DNA of 64,000 nucleotides from Desulfohalovibrio reitneri (GTDB lineage: Bacteria > Desulfobacterota > Desulfovibrionia > Desulfovibrionales > Desulfovibrionaceae): NCBI RefSeq assembly GCF_000711295.1, contig NZ_JOMJ01000003.1:1061001-1125000 (forward strand), in the 5' to 3' direction. The position numbers and the translations under genes are program-made. This document shows, in pieces, positions 1-8,789 of the stretch (positions within the stretch are counted from its first letter, which is position 1; each line of letters begins with the position of its first letter). The notes under the pieces are model-generated. The model did not search any database. It was not told where the DNA came from and saw only the letters and a list, made by a program, of their open reading frames with translations.

Positions 1-351
1 CTCCACCTGGGTGATTCCAGTGGGCACGCAAATCACGATCTTGGGCTTTATGATGTTCAGCCCGTGGATGACCTTGCGAATGAAGAAGGAGATCATGGCC
101 TTCGTCACCTCGAAGTCGGCGATGACGCCGTCCTTGAGGGGACGCACGGCGCGGATGCGCTCGGGAGTGCGGCCCATATACTCCTTGGCTTCCTTGCCCA
201 CGGCGATAATCTTGCCCTCGCGGTTGTCCAGGGCCACTACGCTGGGCTCGTTGAGCACGATACCGTCCTTGCCGGTGAACAGCAGGGTGTTGGCCGTGCC
301 GAGGTCCATGGCCAGATTCTTGCCGAGAAAGCCGAACAGACGGTTGAACAT
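1..351 (-). CDS. mreB: Rod-shape-determining protein MreB, N-terminal part (cut by window edge)
   Basis: This is the first 117 codons of an actin-like MreB; the gene runs off the left edge. MreB polymerises under the inner membrane and positions the elongasome that builds the lateral wall. The reading frame starts MFNRLFGFLGKN, followed by the phosphate-1 loop of the actin fold (MDLGTANTLLF, about residues 15-25), then NEPSVVAL, MGRTPERI and VCVPTGITQVE, all very typical of MreB. The start ATG at 351 gives the usual short amphipathic N-terminus. A sigma70-like promoter lies at 425-452, overlapping the end of the upstream GAF gene. Identity is seen directly; the role is known for the family. 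Confidence 0.95.
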   Translation of the reverse strand, partial: MFNRLFGFLGKNLAMDLGTANTLLFTGKDGIVLNEPSVVALDNREGKIIAVGKEAKEYMGRTPERIRAVRPLKDGVIADFEVTKAMISFFIRKVIHGLNIIKPKIVICVPTGITQVE

Positions 352-424
352 GCAGATTCGCTCGCTTGCTCAGGAGGGGTGGAGGGAAAAGGGTGAACGG
401 AAAACGCTCATATTGGGATTAGGT

Positions 425-452
425 AGTATGCCCAAGCTCAACCGGAGGTCAA
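425..452 (-). promoter_or_regulatory. Putative sigma70 promoter of mreB
   Basis: Read on the minus strand there is TTGACC (452-447), a 16-bp spacer and CATACT (430-425), 74 bp before the mreB start. Five of six bases match the consensus at each box. The -35 box overlaps the last codons of the GAF-domain gene, so mreB could be transcribed separately from it. Pattern match only. Confidence 0.45.
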
Positions 453-1436
453 ACGATTTTTAAGATACAGGTTTTCAAGGAAAAGCGAAACATTCGAAGC
501 CGCCATTTCCAAAAAGGTCCTCAGGCCGTCGTCAACGCAGCGCGGCCGCTCGTCCGCCAGCACCAGCACCCCGCGGGTTTTTTTGTGCACCAGCAGAGGC
601 AGGCAGGTGAGACTGTTAAACGGCGCGGTGGCGACCTCCTTACCGAATAACGCGGTCTTGGACGCTTTTTCCCTGCCGCCTGCGAATACAGGGGAATTGT
701 GCTTGAATACCCAGCCGATTGTTCCAGAATTCATGGAAAAGGCGTTGCGCTCCACGTTGCCCTGGAACGGGTCGCAGGTGGCCCCCTCCAGGAAGTAGCC
801 GCTGCCCGTATCGTCTCGAACCGCCAGAAAGCAGCACCCCATGCCTGTTGTCTCCGCGAGAATACCTAGCAGGGACTCCAGGAAGGAGGACCAGCGAAGA
901 TGCTTCTCGCGAAGGGCGAAAATGGTTTCCAGGGCCCGGTAGTACCTGTGCTGCTCAAAATCCGATTGCATGCGGCAGATGTCGCGGTTGAAGCCGGAGA
1001 TGAGCTGGGCGAACTGGTGGAGGATCTTCTGGTCCTTGTCGCTGAAGGAATAGGTGCGCTTGCTGTCCAGGCACAAGGCGCCCTCCCCGTTATCCAGCGG
1101 GCAACCCATGAAGGCCCTGATGCTGGCTTCTTCGCCAGGCTCGTAATAGCCGAGCACGCCGCGTTTCTGATCGAAGTTGTTGATGAGAAGCGGTTTTCGA
1201 TTGCGAATAATCCAGCCGGCCAATCCCTGCCCCGGGGCAATGCGGGCGCCGCAGCGCACGCGGTCGGAAAGGCTGAAGAAGGCCTGCAGTCCGAACTCCT
1301 CTTTTCCCTCCGGGAGAAAGAGGACCGCCGAGTGGGCGTCGAAAACATTGCAAATGATGCCAAGCAGGTGCTGGCAGGTATCCTGAACAGGCATGATATC
1401 TTGAGGCCGTCCCAGGGGCGGCGGGTTCGCGTCCAT
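438..1436 (-). CDS. Two-GAF-domain sensory/regulatory protein
   Basis: A 332-residue soluble protein with two GAF-like regions, roughly residues 18-150 and 185-325. Hallmarks in the first are SAVLFLPEG, a GQGLAGWIIRN turn, and a GALCLDSKRTYSF beta-hairpin; the second shows CCFLAVRDD, SGTIGWVFKHNSPV and GVLVLADERP. GAF domains bind small ligands or serve as dimer interfaces; no output domain (kinase, GGDEF, HTH) is present, so it may act by protein contact. It lies directly upstream of mreB on the same strand, 86 bp apart, with its own stop at 438. Function beyond the fold is unknown; the link with MreB is only positional. Confidence 0.75.
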   Translation of the reverse strand: MDANPPPLGRPQDIMPVQDTCQHLLGIICNVFDAHSAVLFLPEGKEEFGLQAFFSLSDRVRCGARIAPGQGLAGWIIRNRKPLLINNFDQKRGVLGYYEPGEEASIRAFMGCPLDNGEGALCLDSKRTYSFSDKDQKILHQFAQLISGFNRDICRMQSDFEQHRYYRALETIFALREKHLRWSSFLESLLGILAETTGMGCCFLAVRDDTGSGYFLEGATCDPFQGNVERNAFSMNSGTIGWVFKHNSPVFAGGREKASKTALFGKEVATAPFNSLTCLPLLVHKKTRGVLVLADERPRCVDDGLRTFLEMAASNVSLFLENLYLKNRLTSG

Positions 1437-1570
1437 GGTGTCGCTCGGTCCGCGCGGCTATGCCGCCGTCGCGCCGAAGCAACGTATCACATGGATAGAA
1501 AAAAGGCGAAGGAGGTGTCAACGAATCCCCGGAAAAGTCGGCTCTCACGGGGGTTTTGCGGCCAACGTCT

Positions 1571-1599
1571 TTGACATTCCGCACCGTTCGATGTAAAAA
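1571..1599 (+). promoter_or_regulatory. Sigma70-type promoter for the 1633-3381 gene
   Basis: TTGACA at 1571-1576, a 17-bp spacer and TAAAAA at 1594-1599. The -35 box is perfect and the -10 matches at four of six. Transcription would start near 1606, giving a leader of about 27 nt before the ATG at 1633. The 1437-1632 gap is the divergent control region between this gene and the GAF gene. Confidence 0.6.
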
Positions 1600-1632
1600 A
1601 ATGTACTTTATCCTAATTTGCGCAGAGTGGAC

Positions 1633-3381
1633 ATGCCCTTTTCCTGGGAAAACGCATTCACGGAAATACCCGGCCTCAAGTGGACGTCGCCCACAGAACT
1701 CTCCACCGTCCGCAATATCACCACCATTGGCCGCCTAAAAACATTTCTCGATCGTATCCACATCAGGCACTGCCTGCTCAAGCCGTATTTCGAGACCGAA
1801 GACTACCCACTGGTCGATCCCAGGTCGCTCCTGCCTTCCTTCGAGCCAGAGCTATTCGAGTACAAGGAGCTTCCGGGCTACCTGCTGGTGGCCTTCGAAC
1901 GCCCCATAAATTCCTTCGAGGAGATCTTCCAGTTCGACCGTCTCCACAACATCATGGACGACACCCAGGGCGGAGCCAGCGACAGTTGCCCGCTGGAAAA
2001 CACCGTGGCCGATCACAACCTGGCCACCATACGTTCCCGCCTGCCCAAAAAACTGCAGGAGCCCTTTCTGGAGCGCTTCAGCGGCCGCGACATCTCCTAC
2101 TTGGAAAATTATCCAGCCATGCTGGACTTTCTTCTGGAGATGGACCGCGCCCACGTGCTTTCCACCGATCCCAACGGGGAATTCTACCTCTCAGGCATCT
2201 ACGGGTCGCTGCCAGCCGACCTGGACGCCGAAATCAAGCGCTTCGGCCTGCGTTTGGGCAAATTTTCCCCGGGCGACAACTGCCGGTACGAGCGCAACCG
2301 GTTGTTTGTCTACCAATTCCTCATGGAGTTGTACGGCTTCTCCATCGTTTCCGAACGGCGCACCGCGGCCGCCCTGTTCTCCCGCCGCCTGTTCCGCATG
2401 GGAGAACGTTTTCTCGTGCGGGTGCAGGGCCAGTCGGATCGGACCATCACCACGCTCTATTCCCACCCGGACGCCAAGAGCTACCCCCGGGCGGAGAAGA
2501 TCGCCCTGGTGCGCGTTGAAGAAGACCAAAAAGAAGCCATTGAGCAGCTCTCCGAAGGCGGCTTCTTTGTTGACGAAAAAAACCGGGCCGTCCTTCTGCG
2601 GGCGGTCTACCGGCAGCACAAATTCAACCCCAAGAACGTACGCCAGGACCGCGCCCTCTCCGTGTTGCGGCAGGAGATCATTCATCCGGTCACGGGCGAG
2701 GTGCGTCAGGACATCAACATTCTCAAGGACACCTACAACATGATCCTGCGACTTACGGACATTGTGCGCGGGGAGTACTCCGGCTCGGTGACGTTCAAGC
2801 GGCAGGAGGTGGTGCACAACACGGAAACCGCGGAAAAAAGGCTGAAGTTCCTCTATACGTGGCTTTCCAAGCACCAGCGCCGCATTATCGGGTATTCGGA
2901 CGAGTTCTACGCCAAGGTTATTAAGGTTTTGGATTCCTATCTCCTCTCCCCGGAGAATTTCGAATCCTTCAACACCCTGCGCGACCTCTACCAGGATGTC
3001 TGGCGGCGCTACAGCTACATCCAGCAGGCCCGCAAGGTGAAGGTTCTGGAGGACCTCCTTGAGCGGCGCTACAAAGGACGGAAAATCGGGTACCTTGACC
3101 AATTCTCCCTAATGAACGAGATTCTGGGCGACCTGAAATTCGAGATCGTCAACTACTTCGATGAATTGGTGAAGAATGTCCTGGACATCGGAGAACAGGC
3201 TTTGGCGGACAGCTACGTCATCCGCCGCTACGTCAAGCCCCCTGTTGACGATCTCAGCGATTACGGCCGCAAGGTCCGTAGACAATATGGCCGACTGGTG
3301 GCGCTTCTGGACGAGTTCTCCTCAATCCGCAAAACGCGCCAGGAACGTAGTGGCGTGTTGCCGATTTCAGCCCCCCTCTGA
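1633..3381 (+). CDS. Uncharacterised 582-residue soluble protein
   Basis: A long intact protein beginning MPFSWENAFTEIPGL. I do not recognise a domain. It has no signal peptide and no membrane segment; the sequence is rich in Arg, Tyr and Phe, with charged helical stretches in the C-terminal half (for example around residues 360-470, with the run RRIIGYSDEFYAKVIKVLD). ATG 1633 was chosen over the in-frame TTG at 1618 because it follows the 1571-1599 promoter by a normal leader distance; the ribosome site (GCAGAGTGG) is weak in either case. The stop lies 66 bp before gcvT. I expect orthologues in Desulfovibrio but cannot check. Confidence 0.75.
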   Translation: MPFSWENAFTEIPGLKWTSPTELSTVRNITTIGRLKTFLDRIHIRHCLLKPYFETEDYPLVDPRSLLPSFEPELFEYKELPGYLLVAFERPINSFEEIFQFDRLHNIMDDTQGGASDSCPLENTVADHNLATIRSRLPKKLQEPFLERFSGRDISYLENYPAMLDFLLEMDRAHVLSTDPNGEFYLSGIYGSLPADLDAEIKRFGLRLGKFSPGDNCRYERNRLFVYQFLMELYGFSIVSERRTAAALFSRRLFRMGERFLVRVQGQSDRTITTLYSHPDAKSYPRAEKIALVRVEEDQKEAIEQLSEGGFFVDEKNRAVLLRAVYRQHKFNPKNVRQDRALSVLRQEIIHPVTGEVRQDINILKDTYNMILRLTDIVRGEYSGSVTFKRQEVVHNTETAEKRLKFLYTWLSKHQRRIIGYSDEFYAKVIKVLDSYLLSPENFESFNTLRDLYQDVWRRYSYIQQARKVKVLEDLLERRYKGRKIGYLDQFSLMNEILGDLKFEIVNYFDELVKNVLDIGEQALADSYVIRRYVKPPVDDLSDYGRKVRRQYGRLVALLDEFSSIRKTRQERSGVLPISAPL

Positions 3382-3447
3382 GTTCCATTGCCCCCGGGCA
3401 GCATTTGGCCCATACTTCCCACTTGCCTGTTAACCAAAGGAGCACGA

Positions 3448-4533
3448 ATGGCCGCCTTGAAACGCACTCCGCTGGCCACCTGGCACACTGAAAACGGTGC
3501 CAGGATGGTCGATTTCGCGGGCTGGGAAATGCCCGTGCAGTATGAAGGCATAATCAAGGAGCACAACCATACCCGCTCCCAGGCCTCCCTGTTCGACATC
3601 AGCCATATGGGTGAGTTCCTGGTTTCCGGTTCCGGTAGCCTGGACGCCCTGGACAACGTCGTCACCCAGAATCTCTCCACCCTGGGCGTGGGCAAGTGCC
3701 GATACGGCTTCATGCTCAACGAACGAGGCGGCGTCATCGACGACCTCATCCTCTACCGCCTGGAGGACCAGGAGTTTATGCTGGTGGTCAACGGGGCCCG
3801 GGAAGACATCGATTACACCTGGATTTCCAGACACCTGCCCGAAGGGGTGCAGTTAAAGAACGTTTCCGGCGAAACCGCCAAGATCGACTTGCAGGGCCCC
3901 CGCGCACTTGAAGCCCTTGAGGCCGGCCTGGGTGGTTCCTGGGGATTCCTGAAGTATTTCAACTTCACCAAGGCGGAGTTCGAGGGATCTTCCATGCTTG
4001 TCTCCCGCACCGGCTATACAGGGGAACTGGGCTACGAGTTGTACCTCCCCTGGAATCTGGCCCCGGCACTTTGGGAGCGGTTGGCCGCTGTGGATTTTGT
4101 TAAGCCGGCCGGGCTCGGAGCTCGGGACACACTCCGCCTGGAGTTGGGATATCCCCTGTACGGCCAGGACATTGACGAAGAGCACACACCCATCGAGGCC
4201 GGGTTCGGATTCCTCATGAACAAGGAGGCCGACTTCATTGGCAAGAAGGGGTTGGATACGGTCAAGGAAAAACTGGTCCCTCTGACTATCGAGGGGCGGC
4301 GCAGCGCCAGGACCGGTGATGAGGTCCGTAAAGCCAGCGGAGCGCCTGTGGGGCACGTCACTTCCGGCGCGTTTTCCCCCAGCCTGGGCCACGCCATCGC
4401 CCTGGCCTACGTGGAGGCCTCCCAGGCTGACAACGCCGCCTTCGCGGTGGCCACGGCCCGCACAGAACTTGACGCCAAGCGCACCGAACTGCCCTTCTAC
4501 AAGGAGGGCACGGCCAGAACCAAGACGGGGTAA
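3448..4533 (+). CDS. gcvT: Aminomethyltransferase (glycine cleavage T protein)
   Basis: A 361-residue T-protein, which transfers the methylene group from the aminomethyl-lipoyl H protein to tetrahydrofolate, releasing ammonia. Family signatures include VDFAGWEMPVQY near the N-terminus, FDISHMGEF, DLQGPRALEAL, SRTGYTGELGYELY, GLGARDTLRLE and the C-terminal GHVTSGAFSPSLGHAIALAYV. The ATG at 3448 follows a good AAAGGAG site; an in-frame upstream ATG at 3388 lacks one. It overlaps rsmE by one base (TAATG). The other glycine cleavage genes (P, H, L) are not in the window, so T is encoded apart from its partners here. Confidence 0.95.
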   Translation: MAALKRTPLATWHTENGARMVDFAGWEMPVQYEGIIKEHNHTRSQASLFDISHMGEFLVSGSGSLDALDNVVTQNLSTLGVGKCRYGFMLNERGGVIDDLILYRLEDQEFMLVVNGAREDIDYTWISRHLPEGVQLKNVSGETAKIDLQGPRALEALEAGLGGSWGFLKYFNFTKAEFEGSSMLVSRTGYTGELGYELYLPWNLAPALWERLAAVDFVKPAGLGARDTLRLELGYPLYGQDIDEEHTPIEAGFGFLMNKEADFIGKKGLDTVKEKLVPLTIEGRRSARTGDEVRKASGAPVGHVTSGAFSPSLGHAIALAYVEASQADNAAFAVATARTELDAKRTELPFYKEGTARTKTG

Positions 4534-5309
4534 TGCCGCCGCGTTTCCATCTTCCGCCCGAGCACTGGCGGGATCCATATGTCCTGCCGGATTCCGAGGC
4601 GCGGCACCTGACCAAGGCGCTGCGCCTCGGGCCGGGCGACGTGGTCGAACTGTTCGACGGCCATGGCCGCCAAGGCCGTTTTTCAGTTTCCAAGGTGAGT
4701 AAAAACGAGGTTTCCCTCGACCTCATCGGAGTGGAGACCGTCCCCCGGCCGCCGCTGCGCACCACCCTGGCCTGCGGCTGGACCAAATCCTCGCGCCGCG
4801 GATGGCTGCTGGAAAAGGCGGTGGAATTACGCGCGGACCGGGTGGTTTTCTGGCAGGGACGGCGCAGCCAGGGACCAGTTCCTCCCGGTCCCAAGGCCAC
4901 GTGGCTGGACAAGGCCGTGGCTGCGGCCAAACAATGCGGCAATCCGTGGCTCCCCCGAATCGAGACACTCTCCGGAGGCTCCGCCGAGGCCGCTGGATTG
5001 GCTGGCGAAGCCGATCAGAGCTTTGTGTTGTGGGAAGAAGCCAAACAAAAAGACCTGTTTGATCCCCTTCCCCAGCCCGGAAGCCTTCTTCTGGTGGTGG
5101 GTCCCGAGGGCGGACTGGATCAAGAGGAGGCGCAGACCTTCATGGACTCTGGGCTACTGCCCGTCAGCCTTGGACCGAGCGTCCTGCGTTTCGAGACTGC
5201 CGCGATCCTGGCTCTGGGAATGGGGCACATGGCCTGCGCCAAGCTGGAAACGACCATGACCGCCGCCCCTGCGGCGGACACCCGAGAGCTGCAAAAGGAC
5301 CAGGGATGA
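4533..5309 (+). CDS. rsmE: 16S rRNA (uracil-1498-N3)-methyltransferase RsmE
   Basis: A 258-residue SPOUT-class enzyme that methylates U1498 of 16S rRNA with S-adenosylmethionine. The N-terminal PUA-like part has SEARHLTKALRLGPGD; the C-terminal knot has KSSRRGWLLEKAVELRADRVVF, VGPEGGLDQEEA and the SAM loop SLGPSVLRFETAAILAL. It starts within the gcvT stop (TAATG) and ends in an ATGA overlap with rarA, so the three are translationally coupled. Confidence 0.95.
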   Translation: MPPRFHLPPEHWRDPYVLPDSEARHLTKALRLGPGDVVELFDGHGRQGRFSVSKVSKNEVSLDLIGVETVPRPPLRTTLACGWTKSSRRGWLLEKAVELRADRVVFWQGRRSQGPVPPGPKATWLDKAVAAAKQCGNPWLPRIETLSGGSAEAAGLAGEADQSFVLWEEAKQKDLFDPLPQPGSLLLVVGPEGGLDQEEAQTFMDSGLLPVSLGPSVLRFETAAILALGMGHMACAKLETTMTAAPAADTRELQKDQG

Positions 5310-6577
5310 AAATCGAACTGGAACGCAACGCGCCTCTTCCCGAACGCATTCGCCCGGCCAGCCTCGAAGAGTTCATCGGGCAGCGTCATTTGCGCGACCG
5401 CATCCAGGCCCTTTCCACGGCCAAAGACCTTCCATCCCTGCTCTTCTTCGGCCCGCCGGGGTCTGGAAAGTCCACCCTGGCACTACTTCTGGCCCGCAAG
5501 ACCGGCAAGCCGTTCAAGCGCCTTTCAGCGCCCGAGACCGGACTGTCCGCCCTGCGCAAGGAGATCAAAGGCGTCGGGGTGCTCATCCTGGACGAATTGC
5601 ACCGTTATTCCAAAGCGCAGCAGGACTTCTTCCTTCCCTTGCTTGAAACCGGGGAACTGACGCTGATTGCCACAACCACGGAAAACCCTTCGTTTTCCGT
5701 GACCCGGCAGTTGCTGTCCCGGTTGCACGTGCTCAAACTCCGCGCGCTGGATCAGGATGAACTACGGGAAGTCGCCGCCCGGGGCGCGGACGAGTTGGGG
5801 ATGGAGCTTCCCGGCGACTCGCTCGCCTACTTGGCGGCCATGTCCGGCGGAGACGCCCGGACACTTCTCAACCTGGTGGAGTACGTGGCCCGGTTGCCGG
5901 AGGAAAAGCGCGGAGCCAAGGCTCTGGAAACCACCCTGCCGGAGATGGTGGTACGCGGGGATCGTGGCGGCGACAGCCATTACGAACTGGCCTCGGCCAT
6001 GATCAAATCCATCCGCGGCTCCGATCCGGACGCCGCCCTCTACTACCTGGGCTGTATGCTGGAATCGGGCGAAGATCCCCGCTTCATCACCCGCCGCCTT
6101 ATTCTTTCCGCCTCGGAGGACGTGGGACTGGCCGACCCCAACGCATTACCCATGGCGGTCAGCTGCCAGCAAGCCGTGGAATTCGTGGGCATGCCCGAAG
6201 GGTTCATCCCCTTGGCCGAGACAGTGGTCTACCTCGCCCTAGCGCCCAAGAGCAATTCGACGTATGCCGCCTACAGGCTGGTGCAGCAGCAGATTCGCTC
6301 GGAAGGCCCCAGACCGGTCCCACTGCATTTGCGCAACGCGTCCACCAAGCTGCAGAAGGACTGGGGATACGGCCGGGGCTACAAGTATCCCCACGCCTAT
6401 CCCGAAGGATGGGTGGACCAGGAGTACTTGCCCCAGGAACTGACCGGCAGGACTTTCTACCAGCCCAAGGAACAAGGCTTGGAGCCAAAAATCAACGCCT
6501 GGTACAACGCCATTCGCAAAAAACGCGAACGTCGTGGTGGGGAACGTCCCGCAAAAGACAAGGATCGCAAGTCCTGA
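5306..6577 (+). CDS. rarA: Replication-associated recombination protein A (AAA+ ATPase)
   Basis: A 423-residue MgsA/RarA/WRNIP1-type clamp-loader-like ATPase that acts at stalled replication forks. Walker A is FFGPPGSGKSTLALLLARKTG (about residues 48-67), Walker B is LILDELHRYSKAQQDFFLPLLE, sensor 1 is IATTTENPSFSV and an arginine finger lies in LLSRLHVL. The C-terminal tetramerisation domain shows IRGSDPDAALYYLGCMLESGEDPRFI and YKYPHAYPEGWVDQEYLP, both diagnostic of RarA. The Walker B has DELHRY where DEIHRF is common. It starts in the ATGA overlap with rsmE and converges on the DHH gene with a 9-bp gap. Confidence 0.95.
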   Translation: MKIELERNAPLPERIRPASLEEFIGQRHLRDRIQALSTAKDLPSLLFFGPPGSGKSTLALLLARKTGKPFKRLSAPETGLSALRKEIKGVGVLILDELHRYSKAQQDFFLPLLETGELTLIATTTENPSFSVTRQLLSRLHVLKLRALDQDELREVAARGADELGMELPGDSLAYLAAMSGGDARTLLNLVEYVARLPEEKRGAKALETTLPEMVVRGDRGGDSHYELASAMIKSIRGSDPDAALYYLGCMLESGEDPRFITRRLILSASEDVGLADPNALPMAVSCQQAVEFVGMPEGFIPLAETVVYLALAPKSNSTYAAYRLVQQQIRSEGPRPVPLHLRNASTKLQKDWGYGRGYKYPHAYPEGWVDQEYLPQELTGRTFYQPKEQGLEPKINAWYNAIRKKRERRGGERPAKDKDRKS

Positions 6578-6586
6578 TTCGCTGGA

Positions 6587-7504
6587 TCAGGCGCAGCCGC
6601 TCAGTTCTCTGATCAACTCTCCTTTCACCCGTTCAGCCTCTTCCGCCGCCACCTGGCAGGTTCCCACCTGCCGGTGTCCTCCCCCTCCGAAGCCCTGCAT
6701 TATCCGCCCGATGTCCGCTCCGCACCCCGGAGCGATTATGCTGTGCCCGGCGGTGAAAACGACATTTTGCCTCCCCCTGCCCCACATGGCCTGCATGGAC
6801 ACCGTGCACTCGGGGAACAAGGCGTAGACAGCGAAGCGATTGCCGGAATAGATGGTCTCCACGTCCCGCAGGTCCGTGATGACGAGGTTGCCTTCGCGGC
6901 GGCTGTTCTCGAGCAGCATTGCCTGGTGGCGCTTCTCCTGGCTGAAGTAGCGTTTCGTCCTCTCTGCCACGTCGGGCTGGGCCAGGATTTCCCCGATATC
7001 CATAGACCGGCACCAGTCCACCAGGGACATCATGAGATCGTAGTTGGAGACGCGGTAGTCGTGAAAACGACCCAGTCCGGTGCGCGGGTCGGTGATGAAG
7101 TTGAGCAGCACCCAGCCGGTGGGCGATGCGATGTGCTCCCGGGCGAGATCGCCCGAATCGCAGCGATCCACCCAATACATCATATCCTCGAAACGGTGGG
7201 GGAACGTCTCATGACCGCCGTAGTAATCCCAGATGACCCGGGCGCAGCTCGGCTCGTCGCGGCTGGCTCCGACGAATTGGAGATCGCGGCGCAATCGCTC
7301 CCGTTCGCTGGAGTGGTGGTCGAACCACATGCCGCACCCCGGCGCGTAGGGCACGTTGGCCAGGATATCGTTGGCCGTGACCTCAACGCTTCCGTCCTGC
7401 ACGTCCTTGGGATGGACGAAACGCCACTCGTCCATGATCCCCGCTTCCTTGAGCAAAACCGCGCAGACCAGTCCGTCGAAGTCGGAACGGGTGAGCAGCC
7501 GCAT
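6587..7504 (-). CDS. DHH-family phosphoesterase-like protein
   Basis: A 305-residue protein with the DHH fold of exopolyphosphatases and oligoribonucleases. The start ATG at 7504, preceded by GGAG, gives MRLLTRSDFDGLVCAVLL, where the S/T-x-D-x-D motif is present as SDFDG; WFDHHSSE is the DHH motif, and the C-terminal DHHA1-type glycine motif is GFGGGGHRQVGTC. Predicted metal-dependent phosphodiester hydrolysis; the substrate cannot be told from sequence. It lies 16 bp downstream of the CgeB-like gene on the same strand, so the two are probably cotranscribed. Family placement is confident, exact function is not. Confidence 0.85.
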   Translation of the reverse strand: MRLLTRSDFDGLVCAVLLKEAGIMDEWRFVHPKDVQDGSVEVTANDILANVPYAPGCGMWFDHHSSERERLRRDLQFVGASRDEPSCARVIWDYYGGHETFPHRFEDMMYWVDRCDSGDLAREHIASPTGWVLLNFITDPRTGLGRFHDYRVSNYDLMMSLVDWCRSMDIGEILAQPDVAERTKRYFSQEKRHQAMLLENSRREGNLVITDLRDVETIYSGNRFAVYALFPECTVSMQAMWGRGRQNVVFTAGHSIIAPGCGADIGRIMQGFGGGGHRQVGTCQVAAEEAERVKGELIRELSGCA

Positions 7505-7520
7505 GGTCCATCTCCGCGAG

Positions 7521-8789
7521 TCAATCCAGGCCGTACTGCTTCCGCCATTCGTCCAAAAAGAGGATGGCCGTGTCCAGGGGGGATAATTCGCCCTGGCGAT
7601 TACGCACGGCCCAGACCAAGTCGGCGAAGGAGACACTCCGGGAAAGGCCAAGGCTGTCCAGCAGACCGGCAAGCTCCCCGGCCAGTTCATCCGGCAGTTC
7701 GTCCCGGGCGGCGTGGTCAGTGGATAGAGCCGGCCAGCCGGGCAGAACACGCTCGCAGAACGACAGCAAGTCGGCCATGCGGTGTTCGTAGGAGTGTTCG
7801 GTCAGTACCCGTTCCCGGGCGCGTTGGGCCATTGCCCGGCGTTCGTCCTCATGACGCAGGTAATAATCGATTTTTTTCCGAAGCTCGTCGAAATCACCGA
7901 ACCTCGCCACTTCGTCAGCAGCGAAGGCTTCATCCAGGAGGCTTCTCTGGTCCACAAGCTGAAAAGCCCCGCAGGAAGCCAGCTCAAATGTGCGCGGATT
8001 GACGAAATCCCCGCCGGAAACCAAGCGGTCCGCCTTGATGGATGAATGGAGATTGAGGTTGATGGCCGAGGCGTTGAAAATCTTCACGCATTCTTCGGAG
8101 GATACGCGTCTGCCCCCGAGCTGCACCGCCTTCTCCAGAACCGGATCCCCATCCCACTCGGTTCCGAAAATGCGCAGATCGTGCCCCAGAAGACGGCGAA
8201 AGGCGGCTCTGCGATTAGGGTATCCCGCTCCCATGAACGTCACATCACCGCCCCATTTACGGCGCTCGGGCGGCGACAACTCCATGGGACAATGGAATTC
8301 GGGATCGGCGGCCAGAGGCAGGTAGACCACGTTTTCCTGGCCGACTTTGCGAAGCTCCGAGAAAAACGGTTCCTTCTGGATGACCGCGAATACGTCGTAA
8401 AACGGGGCGTAAGCCTGCCAGTAGGTGAAAAGGCGGAAATCCTCCACGAACCACATGGCCGTGGCCACACGGTCGCGGCGCAGCCGCTTGAGGGCTTGGC
8501 GGGAAAGCGGGGCCTGGGCCATGGCCAGCACCAGGTCGGGAGCGAAGGACTCCACTTTGGCCAGCACGGCCTGGGAAACGACCTGTTGCAGGTAGGAGTT
8601 CTGCAAGTGCTCCGCTCGCTGTTCGCCCACCTTGAGGTTGCGCAGGGCCTCGTAGGTTGGGTGGAAATCCGGCCCCTCGAAGGTTTCCACCACATGCCCA
8701 ATGCGCGACAGGGCATCGCGGCAGAATCGGCCCACAGGCAGGGAGCCGCCGTACAGGGGCAGGATAAGTAAAATACGCAACCGTCTCAC
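7521..8789 (-). CDS. CgeB-like glycosyltransferase
   Basis: A 422-residue predicted glycosyltransferase of the GT4/CgeB type. The N-terminal Rossmann half starts MRRLRILLILPLYGGSLPVG and the C-terminal half has VTFMGAGYPNRRAAF, SSEECVKIFNASAINLNLHSS and FVNPRTFELASCGAFQLVDQ, where the R-x-FE pattern resembles the nucleotide-sugar-binding end of these enzymes. I place the start at GTG 8789 because it overlaps the preceding gene's stop as GTGA and has GAGGAG upstream; the open frame extends further upstream inside the GT9 gene but without support. The acceptor (flagellin, LPS or another) is unknown. Confidence 0.8.
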   Translation of the reverse strand: MRRLRILLILPLYGGSLPVGRFCRDALSRIGHVVETFEGPDFHPTYEALRNLKVGEQRAEHLQNSYLQQVVSQAVLAKVESFAPDLVLAMAQAPLSRQALKRLRRDRVATAMWFVEDFRLFTYWQAYAPFYDVFAVIQKEPFFSELRKVGQENVVYLPLAADPEFHCPMELSPPERRKWGGDVTFMGAGYPNRRAAFRRLLGHDLRIFGTEWDGDPVLEKAVQLGGRRVSSEECVKIFNASAINLNLHSSIKADRLVSGGDFVNPRTFELASCGAFQLVDQRSLLDEAFAADEVARFGDFDELRKKIDYYLRHEDERRAMAQRARERVLTEHSYEHRMADLLSFCERVLPGWPALSTDHAARDELPDELAGELAGLLDSLGLSRSVSFADLVWAVRNRQGELSPLDTAILFLDEWRKQYGLD

